DNA of 30,589 nucleotides from an uncultured Lachnospiraceae bacterium (GTDB lineage Bacteria; Bacillota; Clostridia; Lachnospirales; Lachnospiraceae): assembly GCA_910584725.1 (NCBI GenBank), contig CAJUBE010000045.1, positions 1 through 30,589 of the forward strand, in the 5' to 3' direction. The notes below the pieces were generated by a model that was given only the letters and a program-made list of their open reading frames with translations, did no database searches and was not told where the DNA came from. Position 1 is the stretch's first letter. Each line of letters begins with the position of its first letter. The translations under genes were made by a program, and so were the position numbers. Positions 22,074 to 30,280 of the stretch are shown here, one piece after another.

Positions 22074-22467
22074 GGCATTTTGGAATGCGGTTCTGCAACA
22101 GGATGCAGATGCGATCCGCGGATATTTTCATCCGGATGCGTGGGTGAACTGGCATAACACGAACGAACATTTCACCGTAGAGGAATTTATTCGGGCGAAC
22201 TGCGAGTATCCCGGCGAGTGGGATGGGGAGATAGAACAGATTTTTACGGCTGATACGCATATCATTACCGCCACCCATGTGTACAGCAAGGATAAACAGA
22301 GGTCGTTTCATGTGACTTCCTTTATTCATGTTGTGGAGGGGAAAATAGCCTCTGTGGAAGAGTATTGGGGTGACGACGGGGAGGCGCCTCAGTGGCGGCT
22401 GGATAAAAAAATCGGAAGTAAGATTAGCAAAGGAGGACACAAGGTTTACTCCAATTGCTCCGTGTGA
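22057..22467 (+). CDS. NTF2-like (SnoaL-type) protein
   Basis: A 136-residue small cytoplasmic protein with the NTF2 cone fold: ELDVKAFWNAVLQQDADAIR forms the first helices, YFHPDAWVNWHNTNEHFT the first strand region, and SFIHVVEGKIASVEEYWGDD the closing strands. Relatives are often encoded singly and have no assigned substrate. GGGG lies upstream of the ATG. The expected end is near WRLDKKIGSKI (about residue 123). The last 13 residues read in one frame over DNA that in another frame encodes a Fic fragment, so the original stop appears to have been lost in a deletion. The main fold looks complete. Confidence 0.78.
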   Translation: MELDVKAFWNAVLQQDADAIRGYFHPDAWVNWHNTNEHFTVEEFIRANCEYPGEWDGEIEQIFTADTHIITATHVYSKDKQRSFHVTSFIHVVEGKIASVEEYWGDDGEAPQWRLDKKIGSKISKGGHKVYSNCSV

Positions 22468-22620
22468 TACAGCAGATGCGGTGGGGCGGTTATGTATGGC
22501 TTATGAACAGGCAATTGTGAGCGAGAAAGTGGATTCTCTTTTTTGTGTATCTATCCTTTTAATGACGGAAATGGGAGAACGAGTCCATTGCTTACTACAC
22601 CAGATTTGAAGTGCGTGTAG
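22430..22620 (+). pseudogene. Fic family protein remnant
   Basis: In frame 2 from about 22430 the DNA encodes RFTPIAPCDTADAVGRLCMA and on to YEQAIVSEKVDS, the segment that precedes the Fic motif in Fic/DOC proteins. At about 22540 the frame changes and encodes FLCIYPFNDGNGRTSPLL, an almost exact Fic motif (HPFxDGNGR) with the catalytic His replaced by Tyr, then stops at 22620. About ten residues normally between the two parts are missing. Fic enzymes transfer AMP or similar groups to target proteins; this copy is a 5'- and 3'-truncated, frameshifted relic. Its 5' end is fused to the NTF2-like gene. Confidence 0.72.
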
Positions 22621-22760
22621 GAATTTTTACGGGAAATGAAGGTATCAGTAGCCCATGGCGCGGCATTTTTCTTTTATACCATTTTATTTCCAGTTATGGT
22701 ATGATAGTTCAATACTGGCATGAATACATTTTTGATCATAAGCAAAAGGAGGAAAACACG

Positions 22761-23378
22761 ATGAAAGTTCTCATGATCAACGGAAGTCCGCGTGTGGGCG
22801 GCAACACGTCCATCGCATTAAAAGAGATGGAGCAGATCTTCGCGGTGGAGGGCGTGGAGACGGAAACGATCCAGATCGGAAACAAGGATATCCGCGGCTG
22901 TATCGCCTGCGGGACATGCGCGGACAAAGGGAAATGTGTGTTTGACGACATGGTGAATGAGACGGCGCCGAAATTTGAGGCGTGCGACGGGCTGGTGATC
23001 GCGTCGCCGGTTTACTATGCGTCCGCAAACGGCACGCTGATTTCCTTTTTAGACAGGTTGTTTTATAGCACGCCTTTTGACAAGAGCATGAAGGTAGGCG
23101 CGAGCGTGGTGGTGGCAAGGCGGGGAGGCATGTCGGCGACCTTTGACGAGCTGAACAAGTATTTTACGATCTGCGGTATGCCGGTGGCGTCCAGCCAGTA
23201 CTGGAACAGCGTCCACGGCAGGGTGCAGGGCGAGGCGGCGCAGGATGCGGAAGGGCTGCAGACGATGCGCGCGCTTGCCAGAAATATGACCTTCCTGATG
23301 AAGAGCATTGCGCTCGGGAAGGAAACCTACGGTCTGCCGGAGAAGGAGCCTGTGCAGAGAACGAATTTTATCCGTTAA
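22761..23378 (+). CDS. Flavodoxin family protein / iron-sulfur flavoprotein-like NAD(P)H reductase
   Basis: A 205-residue cytoplasmic flavoprotein. MKVLMINGSPRVGGNTS is the FMN phosphate loop, GCIACGTCADKGKCVFDD is a compact Cys cluster (CxxCxxC....C) like that of clostridial iron-sulfur flavoproteins, and VIASPVYYASANGTLISFLD is the second FMN-binding segment. Members move electrons from NAD(P)H or ferredoxin to quinones, nitro compounds or oxygen species. I start at 22761, preceded by AGGAGG with an eight-nt gap, rather than at the in-frame ATG at 22611, which would read through relic DNA. It is monocistronic, and its stop overlaps the end of the converging phosphate transporter gene by 11 bp. 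Confidence 0.9.
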   Translation: MKVLMINGSPRVGGNTSIALKEMEQIFAVEGVETETIQIGNKDIRGCIACGTCADKGKCVFDDMVNETAPKFEACDGLVIASPVYYASANGTLISFLDRLFYSTPFDKSMKVGASVVVARRGGMSATFDELNKYFTICGMPVASSQYWNSVHGRVQGEAAQDAEGLQTMRALARNMTFLMKSIALGKETYGLPEKEPVQRTNFIR

Positions 23379-25125
23379 CCTTTGGCAGTACATATTTTTC
23401 GGAGTAGAAGGCATACTGATCTTTGTAATAAGGGCTTTCCTCCTTCATTACGGAAAGGGAATGGTGCAGATTCATGCTGTTTTCCGCAGCGTCCAAGATA
23501 CAGATGGCGATGTTGGAACAGTGGTCTGCCGCCCTTTCCAGATTGGTGAGAAGGTCCAGCCAGATAAAGCCTGTCTCGATGGAGCAGATCCCTTTTTTCA
23601 GACGCCTTACATGGGCGTTTCGCATGTGGGTTTTCAAATCGTCGATGACCTGTTCCAGCGGTTCTATATTTCGTGACAGTTCCAGATCGTTTTGTACAAA
23701 GGCGCTGCAGGAGAGCGTCATAATTTCTGATACGGCGCTGCAGAGCACGTCCAGTTCTTTTAAGGCTTCGGGGGTGAACTGCAGTTTTTTGTCCTTTAAT
23801 TCTTCCGCGGATTTTAAAATATTGATGCTGTGGTCCGAAATCCGCTCCAGATCGCCGATCACTTTTAACATCATGGAGACGCTGCCGCTGTCGGCGTCGC
23901 TCATCTGATAGCTGCTCAGTTTCACAAGGTAGGTTCCCAGAATATCTTCATAGTGATCGCATTTTTCTTCCGCTTCCATTACTTCTTTCGCGGTCTGTTT
24001 GTCGTACCGGGTCAGCAGATTCATTCCGTTTTTCAAAGACATGGTGGAGATTTCCGCCATTTCCCGCACCAGCGTATAGCATCTGTCCAGCGCGATATGG
24101 GGCGCGGCGAGGAGCCTTTCGTCCAGTATGGAGGCGGTTTCCTCCGCTTCGGCGTCGGGGACGAGCTTCACCGCCAGCTTTTCCAGAAGGGCGGAGGTGG
24201 GAAGTAATATGATGGTGCACAAAATGTTAAAGGCGGAGTGGGTGAGCGCGATGCCGAACAAAGATGCGGATTCATCCAGAAACGCGGGTTTTACAAACAG
24301 GGACACGGGGAGAAAGACGAGGAGCAGGATCAGTGTTCCAAGTATATTAAAGGACAGATGGACGACTGCCGCCCGTCTGGCATTCTTCGTCGTGCCGAAG
24401 GAGGAGAGGAGGGCAGTTGCGCAGGTGCCGATATTCTGTCCCATGATGATGGGCATGGCGGCGCCGTAGGACACCTGTCCCGTGGAGGCGAGCGCCTGCA
24501 GGATGCCGACGGAGGCGGAGCTGGACTGGATCACCGCCGTGAGCACGGCGCCCACGATGATACCGAGGGCGGGATTTTTGAACAGGATAAACATCTGCTG
24601 GAAGGCGGGCACGTCGGCAAGCCCCGATACGGCGGAGGACATGGCGTCCATGCCGAACATCAGGGTGGCAAAACCTAAAAGGATGGTGCCGGAATCCTTT
24701 TTCTTGCTTGTCTTTCCAAACATAAAAAGAAGGATGCCGGCTGTTGCCAGAATGGGCGTGAAGGAGGTGGGCTTGAGCATCTTGACAAAAAGGTTGTCGC
24801 TGGAAATGCCGCTTAGGCTTAAAAGCCACGCGGTGACGGTGGTGCCCACGTTTGCCCCCATGATCACGTTGATTGCCTGTTTTAAAGTCATCACGCCGGA
24901 GTTGACAAAGCCTACCACCATCACGGTGGCGGCGGAGGAACTCTGGATCACGGCGGTGACGACCAGACCCGTCAGAAAGCCCGCGGTCTTACTCTGGGTC
25001 AGTCTGGCGAGGAGCAGCTTCAGACTCCCCTCCGCGCGCCGCTCCAACGCTTCGCTCATCACACTCATGCCGAACAGAAACAGGCTTAAGCCGCCCGCCA
25101 GTGTCAAAATATCAAATAGGTCCAT
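23368..25125 (-). CDS. Na/Pi cotransporter family protein with PhoU-like domain
   Basis: A 585-residue membrane protein of the PNaS family that imports phosphate with sodium. The N-terminal 310 residues contain two inverted halves, each with the signature QSSSA (VIQSSSAATV near residue 61 and VIQSSSASVGIL near 205), plus GANVGTTVTAWLL and GQNIGTCATALLSS. The C-terminal 230 residues form a helical PhoU-like domain (ISDHSINILKSAEELKDK, then NLERAADHCSNIAICILDAA) that probably senses or gates. This domain order is common in Clostridia. The gene is transcribed alone and diverges from the AraC gene. All features look intact. Confidence 0.95.
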   Translation of the reverse strand: MDLFDILTLAGGLSLFLFGMSVMSEALERRAEGSLKLLLARLTQSKTAGFLTGLVVTAVIQSSSAATVMVVGFVNSGVMTLKQAINVIMGANVGTTVTAWLLSLSGISSDNLFVKMLKPTSFTPILATAGILLFMFGKTSKKKDSGTILLGFATLMFGMDAMSSAVSGLADVPAFQQMFILFKNPALGIIVGAVLTAVIQSSSASVGILQALASTGQVSYGAAMPIIMGQNIGTCATALLSSFGTTKNARRAAVVHLSFNILGTLILLLVFLPVSLFVKPAFLDESASLFGIALTHSAFNILCTIILLPTSALLEKLAVKLVPDAEAEETASILDERLLAAPHIALDRCYTLVREMAEISTMSLKNGMNLLTRYDKQTAKEVMEAEEKCDHYEDILGTYLVKLSSYQMSDADSGSVSMMLKVIGDLERISDHSINILKSAEELKDKKLQFTPEALKELDVLCSAVSEIMTLSCSAFVQNDLELSRNIEPLEQVIDDLKTHMRNAHVRRLKKGICSIETGFIWLDLLTNLERAADHCSNIAICILDAAENSMNLHHSLSVMKEESPYYKDQYAFYSEKYVLPKVNG

Positions 25126-25214
25126 AACCGTCGAATACCTCGTTTCCTATAGATTATGGATAGTTTGCGCATTCTTATGATGTAACATGCCTTTGTCGGC
25201 AAAAAAGAAAAAGA

Positions 25215-25244
25215 TTGTAAAAAAGACAGGTTGTACCTTATAAT
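25215..25244 (+). promoter_or_regulatory. Promoter of the AraC-type regulator gene
   Basis: TTGTAA (25215-25220), 18 nt, TATAAT (25239-25244). The leader would be about 80 nt, and GGGAG lies a few nt before the ATG at 25333. Confidence 0.6.
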
Positions 25245-25332
25245 TATAATTTAAGAACAAAAGAGCGGCTTTATGATACATTAAATCAATAAGGTATGAC
25301 AAAACAAAACGGCTCTGACAGGGAGATTAACT

Positions 25333-26148
25333 ATGAGATATCAGAATGAATGGCTTTTGCTGGAAGCGGATGACATGGTTGACGAGATGGAGCACCGCCA
25401 GCCGACGGAAGAATTTTTGTTTTATGAAGCGGTTATGAGCGGCGATGTGGAAGCGGTCAGGAGAAACTGCGAGCAGGAGCGTTTTATGGACAGTGAAGGT
25501 GTCGGCGTGTTGTCGCAGGACCCGATTACCAACCTGAAATATCATTTTGTGATTACCACGGCAATCATAACACGTCTTTGCAGGCAGCGGGGCATGGAAC
25601 TGGAACAGGCTTTCCGGATGAGCGATTTCTATATCCAGAGTCTGGATCACATTCACACTCTGCAGGAGATACGGAATTTACATGACGAGATGGTATTGGA
25701 TTACACGGAGAAGATGCGCAGGATCTGCCGCAGCGACACAGGATCCCGCCACATCAATGTGTGCAAGGAATATATTTACACACACATCAAAGAGAGAATC
25801 ACCATTGAAGAAATTGCGGAGCAGCTTGGCGTGTCCGCCAGTTATCTCTCCCGTCTGTTTAAAAAGGAGACGGGAGATTCTGTCAGCGCCTACATCCGGA
25901 CGCAGACCGAGGATTCCCTCTACGCAGCCGACCATAACGGTGGATGCCGTGCCTGTCAGCCAGTGGACATGGGATCTGCCGTGATGAACGCTTGCGCGTC
26001 CTTCGGTAAACTGTCCGTAGCAGTAAGGTTCAATGCGGCGTATTTCGGCAATGTCATTCTGGGCGGCGGGCGCGTTTTCCATAAAGTAGGCGAAGGCCCG
26101 TTCTCCGTGCCCCAAAAGTGCCTCCGCCAGAATAAGCCAGCCCTGTGA
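25333..26148 (+). CDS. AraC family transcriptional regulator, truncated at the DNA-binding domain
   Basis: The genuine part is residues 1-188 (to about 25898). It has an N-terminal helical domain of the type seen in Lachnospiraceae AraC proteins (NLKYHFVITTAIITRLC, SDFYIQSLDHIHTLQEI) and then the first helix-turn-helix of the AraC domain (ITIEEIAEQLGVSASYLSRL, FKKETGDSVSAYIR). The second helix-turn-helix, about 50-60 residues, is absent. From about 25899 the ORF runs antisense through the GH94 gene for 83 meaningless codons. The gene is therefore 3'-truncated and probably cannot bind DNA normally. Its neighbour suggests it once controlled the phosphorylase genes. Confidence 0.8.
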   Translation: MRYQNEWLLLEADDMVDEMEHRQPTEEFLFYEAVMSGDVEAVRRNCEQERFMDSEGVGVLSQDPITNLKYHFVITTAIITRLCRQRGMELEQAFRMSDFYIQSLDHIHTLQEIRNLHDEMVLDYTEKMRRICRSDTGSRHINVCKEYIYTHIKERITIEEIAEQLGVSASYLSRLFKKETGDSVSAYIRTQTEDSLYAADHNGGCRACQPVDMGSAVMNACASFGKLSVAVRFNAAYFGNVILGGGRVFHKVGEGPFSVPQKCLRQNKPAL

Positions 26149-28086
26149 CTGGGAGAAAATACCGGAATTTTCCTTAGTTCCCTGATTGTAGATGACAGCC
26201 AGTGCGCCGTCGAAGGCATGGGCGTGGTAGGGCGGGTCCATCAAAAGAACGCCGTATTTGGTGTTCAGCTTCACGTAAACGTTTGTCATGGCAAGCTCCG
26301 CCTGCCCTGCGTCCGCAAGTCCGCTGATAACGGAAAAACTCTGAGGATTCAGCCAGAGACTTGCCTCCGGGTCAGCGGCTGCGCCGATGCGTTCACCACT
26401 CTCCGTAAAGCCGCGGATGAAGCGGTCGCTGTCCCAGCACAGAGTTTGTATTTTTTCTTTCATTGCCGACTGCTGTTTATCCAGATAGTCCACATATTCG
26501 GAATCATTTTTAAAGGCAGCAAATTTCTTTAAAATCGTCATGGCATAGTAAAACTGCAGCGCCACAAAGGAGGATTCGCCGTTCGCGCCAAGCCGCAGGC
26601 AGTCGTTCCAGTCCGCGTAAAGTCCCGCGGGCATACCGTGGGGTCCCAGATGCTCGAAGGAGAATTGTACGGCGCGTTTTAAATGCTCGTAAACGTTTGC
26701 TTCCTCCTTGTCCGCAAAGGGAATGACTTCGTCGAGAAACGCGGTGTTTCCCGTCTCTGTGATATATTTATAGACAGTCGGGAAAAGCCAGAGGGCGTCG
26801 TCGGCACGATAAGCCGGGTGTCCTGTCTCTTCGCGGTAGGAAGTGTCGTCCGGTGTGTCCTCGTGTCCTGCATTGTGCGTGAATTTGACAAGAGGCAGAC
26901 CGCCGCCGTTATTTACCTGCGCCGAGAGCATAAAACGGATTTTTTCCACAGCCATTTCCGGGGCAAGGTGAATGATGCCCTGAATATCCTGCACAGTGTC
27001 GCGATAGCCGTTGCCGTTGCGCAGACCGCAGTAGATAAAGGAAGCGGCGCGGGACCAGATAAAGGTCATAAAGCAGTTGTAAGCATTCCATGTGTTGACC
27101 ATGGTATTAAATTCCGGGCTGGGCGTATTTACCTTTAAGTGGGAAAGTCTTCCCTCCCAGAGTTCTTTCAGCTCGTTGATTTCTTTTTCCGTTATGGCAG
27201 CAGGCTCGGCATAGCTGTCTACAATGGCTGCTGCTTCGGCGCTGCTTTTCATACCAAGCAAAAACGCAATGGTTTTCGTTTCGCCGGGAGCCAGCTTCAC
27301 GGTGCAGGAGAGTGCGCCGCAGGCATTTTCGTTGTAGCTTGTAACATTCCCCAGATCACCGGACAGGACGCCCTGTGGATTGCCGTAACCGTGATAGTTT
27401 CCAAGAAACTGTGCCTTATCGCCGCAGTAGGAGGAAACCTTTTCACCTGCAAGTGCGAAAAAGCGGTTTACCGTACATTTTCCGTCAACCAGTTTTCCGG
27501 CAGGCTGTTTATCCAGATTGTCGTGAATCTGCTGCATGATTCGGTTTTCCTCAAACAACGTTCTGGTGATGAACAGGGAATATTGCAGGTTCACCTGATC
27601 CTGTTCATAGTTGTTGTGGTTTGTAAATTCAGCGTAACCTGTCAGAGTAAGATGCCTCGGGCGGTTCGAACGGTTGGTTACGGTGAGGGTCCACACTTCA
27701 TGGGTTTTCCCGAGAGGGACGTAGTATACCGCCTCGGAAGAAATGTCGTCATACAGGGCGGTCATTTTCGTGTAGCCCAGACCGTGCCGGCATTTGTTTT
27801 CATACTTGTCCAGATCCTTGCCGACCGGCTGCCATGAGGCAGACCAATAATCCTGTGAATCGTCGTCACGGATGTAAAGATACCGTCCGGGCTGGTCGAA
27901 CTGGTTGAAGACATAGCGCAGGATTCTTCCGTTGGCTCCCGATTTGGCAAAGCTGTAACCGCCTGCGTTATTGGAAATGATTGCGCCGTATTCGGGCGAA
28001 CCCAGATAATTGACCCAAGGGGCGGGCGTGTCGGGTTTTTCGATCATATATTCACGGTTTGCGTTGTCAAAATATCCATATCTCAT
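25678..28086 (-). CDS. GH94 glycoside phosphorylase (cellobiose/chitobiose phosphorylase-like), C-terminus replaced
   Basis: A phosphorylase that splits a beta-linked disaccharide with phosphate into sugar-1-phosphate and sugar in the cytoplasm. The N-terminus MRYGYFDNANREYMI and TPAPWVNYLGSPEYGAIISN match cellobiose phosphorylase, as do GGYSF, RHGLGYTK and GNGYRDTVQDIQG. The catalytic Asp is in ADWNDCL, and HHGRSHVHWLTGTAS lies in the phosphate-binding region. The start at 28086 has AAAGGA 10 nt upstream. Genuine sequence ends near ILGLRPDV (about 25899). The final 70 or so residues are antisense to the AraC gene and replace the normal C-terminal domain of about 80 residues. The barrel is complete, but stability is doubtful. 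It lies downstream of a second GH94 gene in one operon. Confidence 0.92.
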   Translation of the reverse strand: MRYGYFDNANREYMIEKPDTPAPWVNYLGSPEYGAIISNNAGGYSFAKSGANGRILRYVFNQFDQPGRYLYIRDDDSQDYWSASWQPVGKDLDKYENKCRHGLGYTKMTALYDDISSEAVYYVPLGKTHEVWTLTVTNRSNRPRHLTLTGYAEFTNHNNYEQDQVNLQYSLFITRTLFEENRIMQQIHDNLDKQPAGKLVDGKCTVNRFFALAGEKVSSYCGDKAQFLGNYHGYGNPQGVLSGDLGNVTSYNENACGALSCTVKLAPGETKTIAFLLGMKSSAEAAAIVDSYAEPAAITEKEINELKELWEGRLSHLKVNTPSPEFNTMVNTWNAYNCFMTFIWSRAASFIYCGLRNGNGYRDTVQDIQGIIHLAPEMAVEKIRFMLSAQVNNGGGLPLVKFTHNAGHEDTPDDTSYREETGHPAYRADDALWLFPTVYKYITETGNTAFLDEVIPFADKEEANVYEHLKRAVQFSFEHLGPHGMPAGLYADWNDCLRLGANGESSFVALQFYYAMTILKKFAAFKNDSEYVDYLDKQQSAMKEKIQTLCWDSDRFIRGFTESGERIGAAADPEASLWLNPQSFSVISGLADAGQAELAMTNVYVKLNTKYGVLLMDPPYHAHAFDGALAVIYNQGTKENSGIFSQSQGWLILAEALLGHGERAFAYFMENAPAAQNDIAEIRRIEPYCYGQFTEGRASVHHGRSHVHWLTGTASTVMVGCVEGILGLRPDVGADRISRLLFKQTGEITGGHAKLLRNFFNGDSLFDVCVNIFLAHIDVAGSCVAAADPAHLLRVIQYHLVM

Positions 28087-28160
28087 TTTTATACAGTCCT
28101 TTCTGCTTTTCACTTATGAGAGACTGCGAAACGGATTTCGCAATCAGACAGGTTCGGTTT

Positions 28161-30262
28161 TTATACGAGGTCAACAGTAATCCGGTGCGCGCCTTTCGGC
28201 AGACTGTCAAGCAGCTTCCGGGAGAGAAGGGCGGAGACGTTGTCCTTCACAGGAAGGGCGGCGCCGTCGCAAAGGGCGGATTTTATCGCATAGTCGCCAA
28301 AATCTTTCCTTGATTTGTTCTGGCAGACAACGGTAAAAGTCTTTCCGGCAAAAGGAACGGTGATGGAAACGGTGCCCTGCTCGTCAAATTGTTCGGCAAG
28401 CAGTTTCGGTGTAATCAGGAGCGCGCCGTTATCGCCATGTACGCCGAACACTTCCGTGATCATGGTCATCATAAACCAGCTTGCAGCGCCGGTCAGGTAG
28501 TGGTACATACCGCGTCCGTCCGCCCGGAAATATTCGGGAATGCCCGGGTAAATTCGGCTGGTACCAAAGTTGAGGGCAGTATCGGCAAGTGTTTTCAACG
28601 CCTTCCAGCCTTCTTTTACGAAGCCGCGGCGGTACAGGGCGTTGGCGTACATTACCGTCATATGGGAGAAGACTGCGCCGTTTTCTTTTTCGCCGTAGGC
28701 AAAGCCGAACATTCTTCCCATATCAAATTTCAGTTCCTGAAAATCTGTATTCAGGCGGTAACCGCCGACTTCCTTTTGATAAAGATAATGGTCGGCGGCC
28801 TTTACCATTTTGGAGATATGACTGTTATCGGCAACGCCGCCCATAATGGCAAAGACCTGTCCCGTCAGCATCATGCGCACCTGATTGCCAAAGAATCCTT
28901 CCACGGTCTTTCCGTGGTTATCATAATAGCTGTTAAACCATCCCTCCTCGTCGTTTCCCGCAATCCATTCCTGAGAGCGGATATGTGACGTCAGCCAGTC
29001 TGCTTTTTTGTTCAGGTTCTTCGCAAGCGAGGAGAGACAGAAGGCTTTGCGGTTCCCGGTGACCGCGTGTCGGCAGCGGGTGTTATAGTCCTCCAGAATG
29101 CTGTGCTTTTTCCGGATATTGTCATAGACCGCCGGGTCGTCCGAAAGCAGAACGGAGATTTCTTCCAGAAGTTCCACCGTATGCGTACCGGACGAGTCGT
29201 CCAGAAGAAAGAGGAGTGATGCCAGCTCCCGCAGATTGCCGACGTAGGCACAGGTGAATGCCACGCTTTCACCGTTTTCAGCCGCCATATCCAGTCCGCG
29301 CCGCGTAGACGGTAGATATTGTGCGCACCTACTTCGTAGAAAGAGGTAAGCTGCTGAATCAACAAGTGCTCAAGAATACTTCCGGTATAGACTTCATTCC
29401 GGTCTGTGAGCTGCTTGTTTCCGCTGTCAGCCGACCAGAGGGTATCTATGCCGGTTCCGCGCATAGCCTGCGCATCTTTGAAATAGGGCGCTTCTCTATA
29501 CAGGATGTCGAGATCCCCGGTCTGGTCAATGTACAACTTTGTAGTCATAAGGGGCCAGAGGGCGTGATCCATCCAGACGCGGGCAATGCCGTTGCGGTCC
29601 GCGATAAAATTCCCGTTTCCGTCCCCGATAATGGTGGCGTTGGTGCCGTCGATACGGATCCCGCCGTAGTTTGCTTCTATCATCTGCCCCACATCCTGCG
29701 GCTCCATCAAAAGCAGCGACAAGCAGTCCTGCCATAAATCGCGCCAGCCTCTGCCGCCCCTGCCGTAGTCATGATGGGGCAGGAAAGAGCAGCCGAACAG
29801 GCGACGCAAGAAGGGCTGGAAGCAGACCCATTTCATAAAGCTATCAAAATCTTCATCCCCGGTGTGGAAGCCGACGGACACGGTATCCTGCCAGTAAGCC
29901 TTTGTCTGAGCCAGCGCTTTTTCTACCTTTTCTTTCGTATGATATTTCCCGCAGATTTTGTCAATGCGGGCTTCCTTCTCCTCCACGCCGAGCAGGATAG
30001 TGTAGGATGCCTTTTCACCTGGAAGAAGGGTAAGGTTTCCGAAACAGAACGCACCCATGGCTTCACGCCCTTCCGCGGTGGAAGAAGGAGGCACGCCGGG
30101 ACGTTTTTCATAGACGGCACGGGGGTGGGTGAAGGTTCTGCCCTCGCCGATATACTCTTCCACGGTGGGGAAGAATCCCTCGGGAGCATGCCCTTCGCCG
30201 GTAAAACCGCAGACATAATAGGTTTTATGATTGCGGCGATGCCCCTTTTCATCAAAGGACAT
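28161..30262 (-). pseudogene. Second GH94 phosphorylase gene, frameshifted at the catalytic site and 5'-truncated
   Basis: Two overlapping frames encode one GH94 protein. The first (30262 to about 29292) carries YYVCGFTGEGHAPEGFFPTV, FLPHHDYGRGGRGWRDLWQD, a Gly/Asp/Asn-rich repeat and HNIYRLRGADW. The second (from about 29290 to 28161) continues DMAAENGESVAFTCAYVGNL and NQVRMMLTGQVFAI to the natural C-terminus. Between them the residues expected after ADW (compare ADWNDCLRLGANGES in the neighbouring paralogue) are missing, including the catalytic Asp. The DNA at the join reads TGGATATG, as if about 13 bp between two TGGA repeats were lost. The N-terminal domain upstream of 30262 is also missing. 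The gene product cannot be an active phosphorylase. Confidence 0.88.
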
Positions 30263-30280
30263 GGATATAGCGAAAGAAAA

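Noticed and set aside
22611..22760. N-terminal extension of the flavodoxin-like protein
   Set aside because: The in-frame ATG at 22611 lies in Fic relic DNA and has no ribosome binding site. AGGAGG before the ATG at 22761 marks the true start.
23953..25180. Plus-strand ORFs opposite the Na/Pi cotransporter
   Set aside because: They are shadows of a clearly coding minus-strand gene with no signals of their own.
26683..27837. Plus-strand ORFs opposite the GH94 gene
   Set aside because: They are antisense to conserved GH94 motifs and have no ribosome binding sites or domains.
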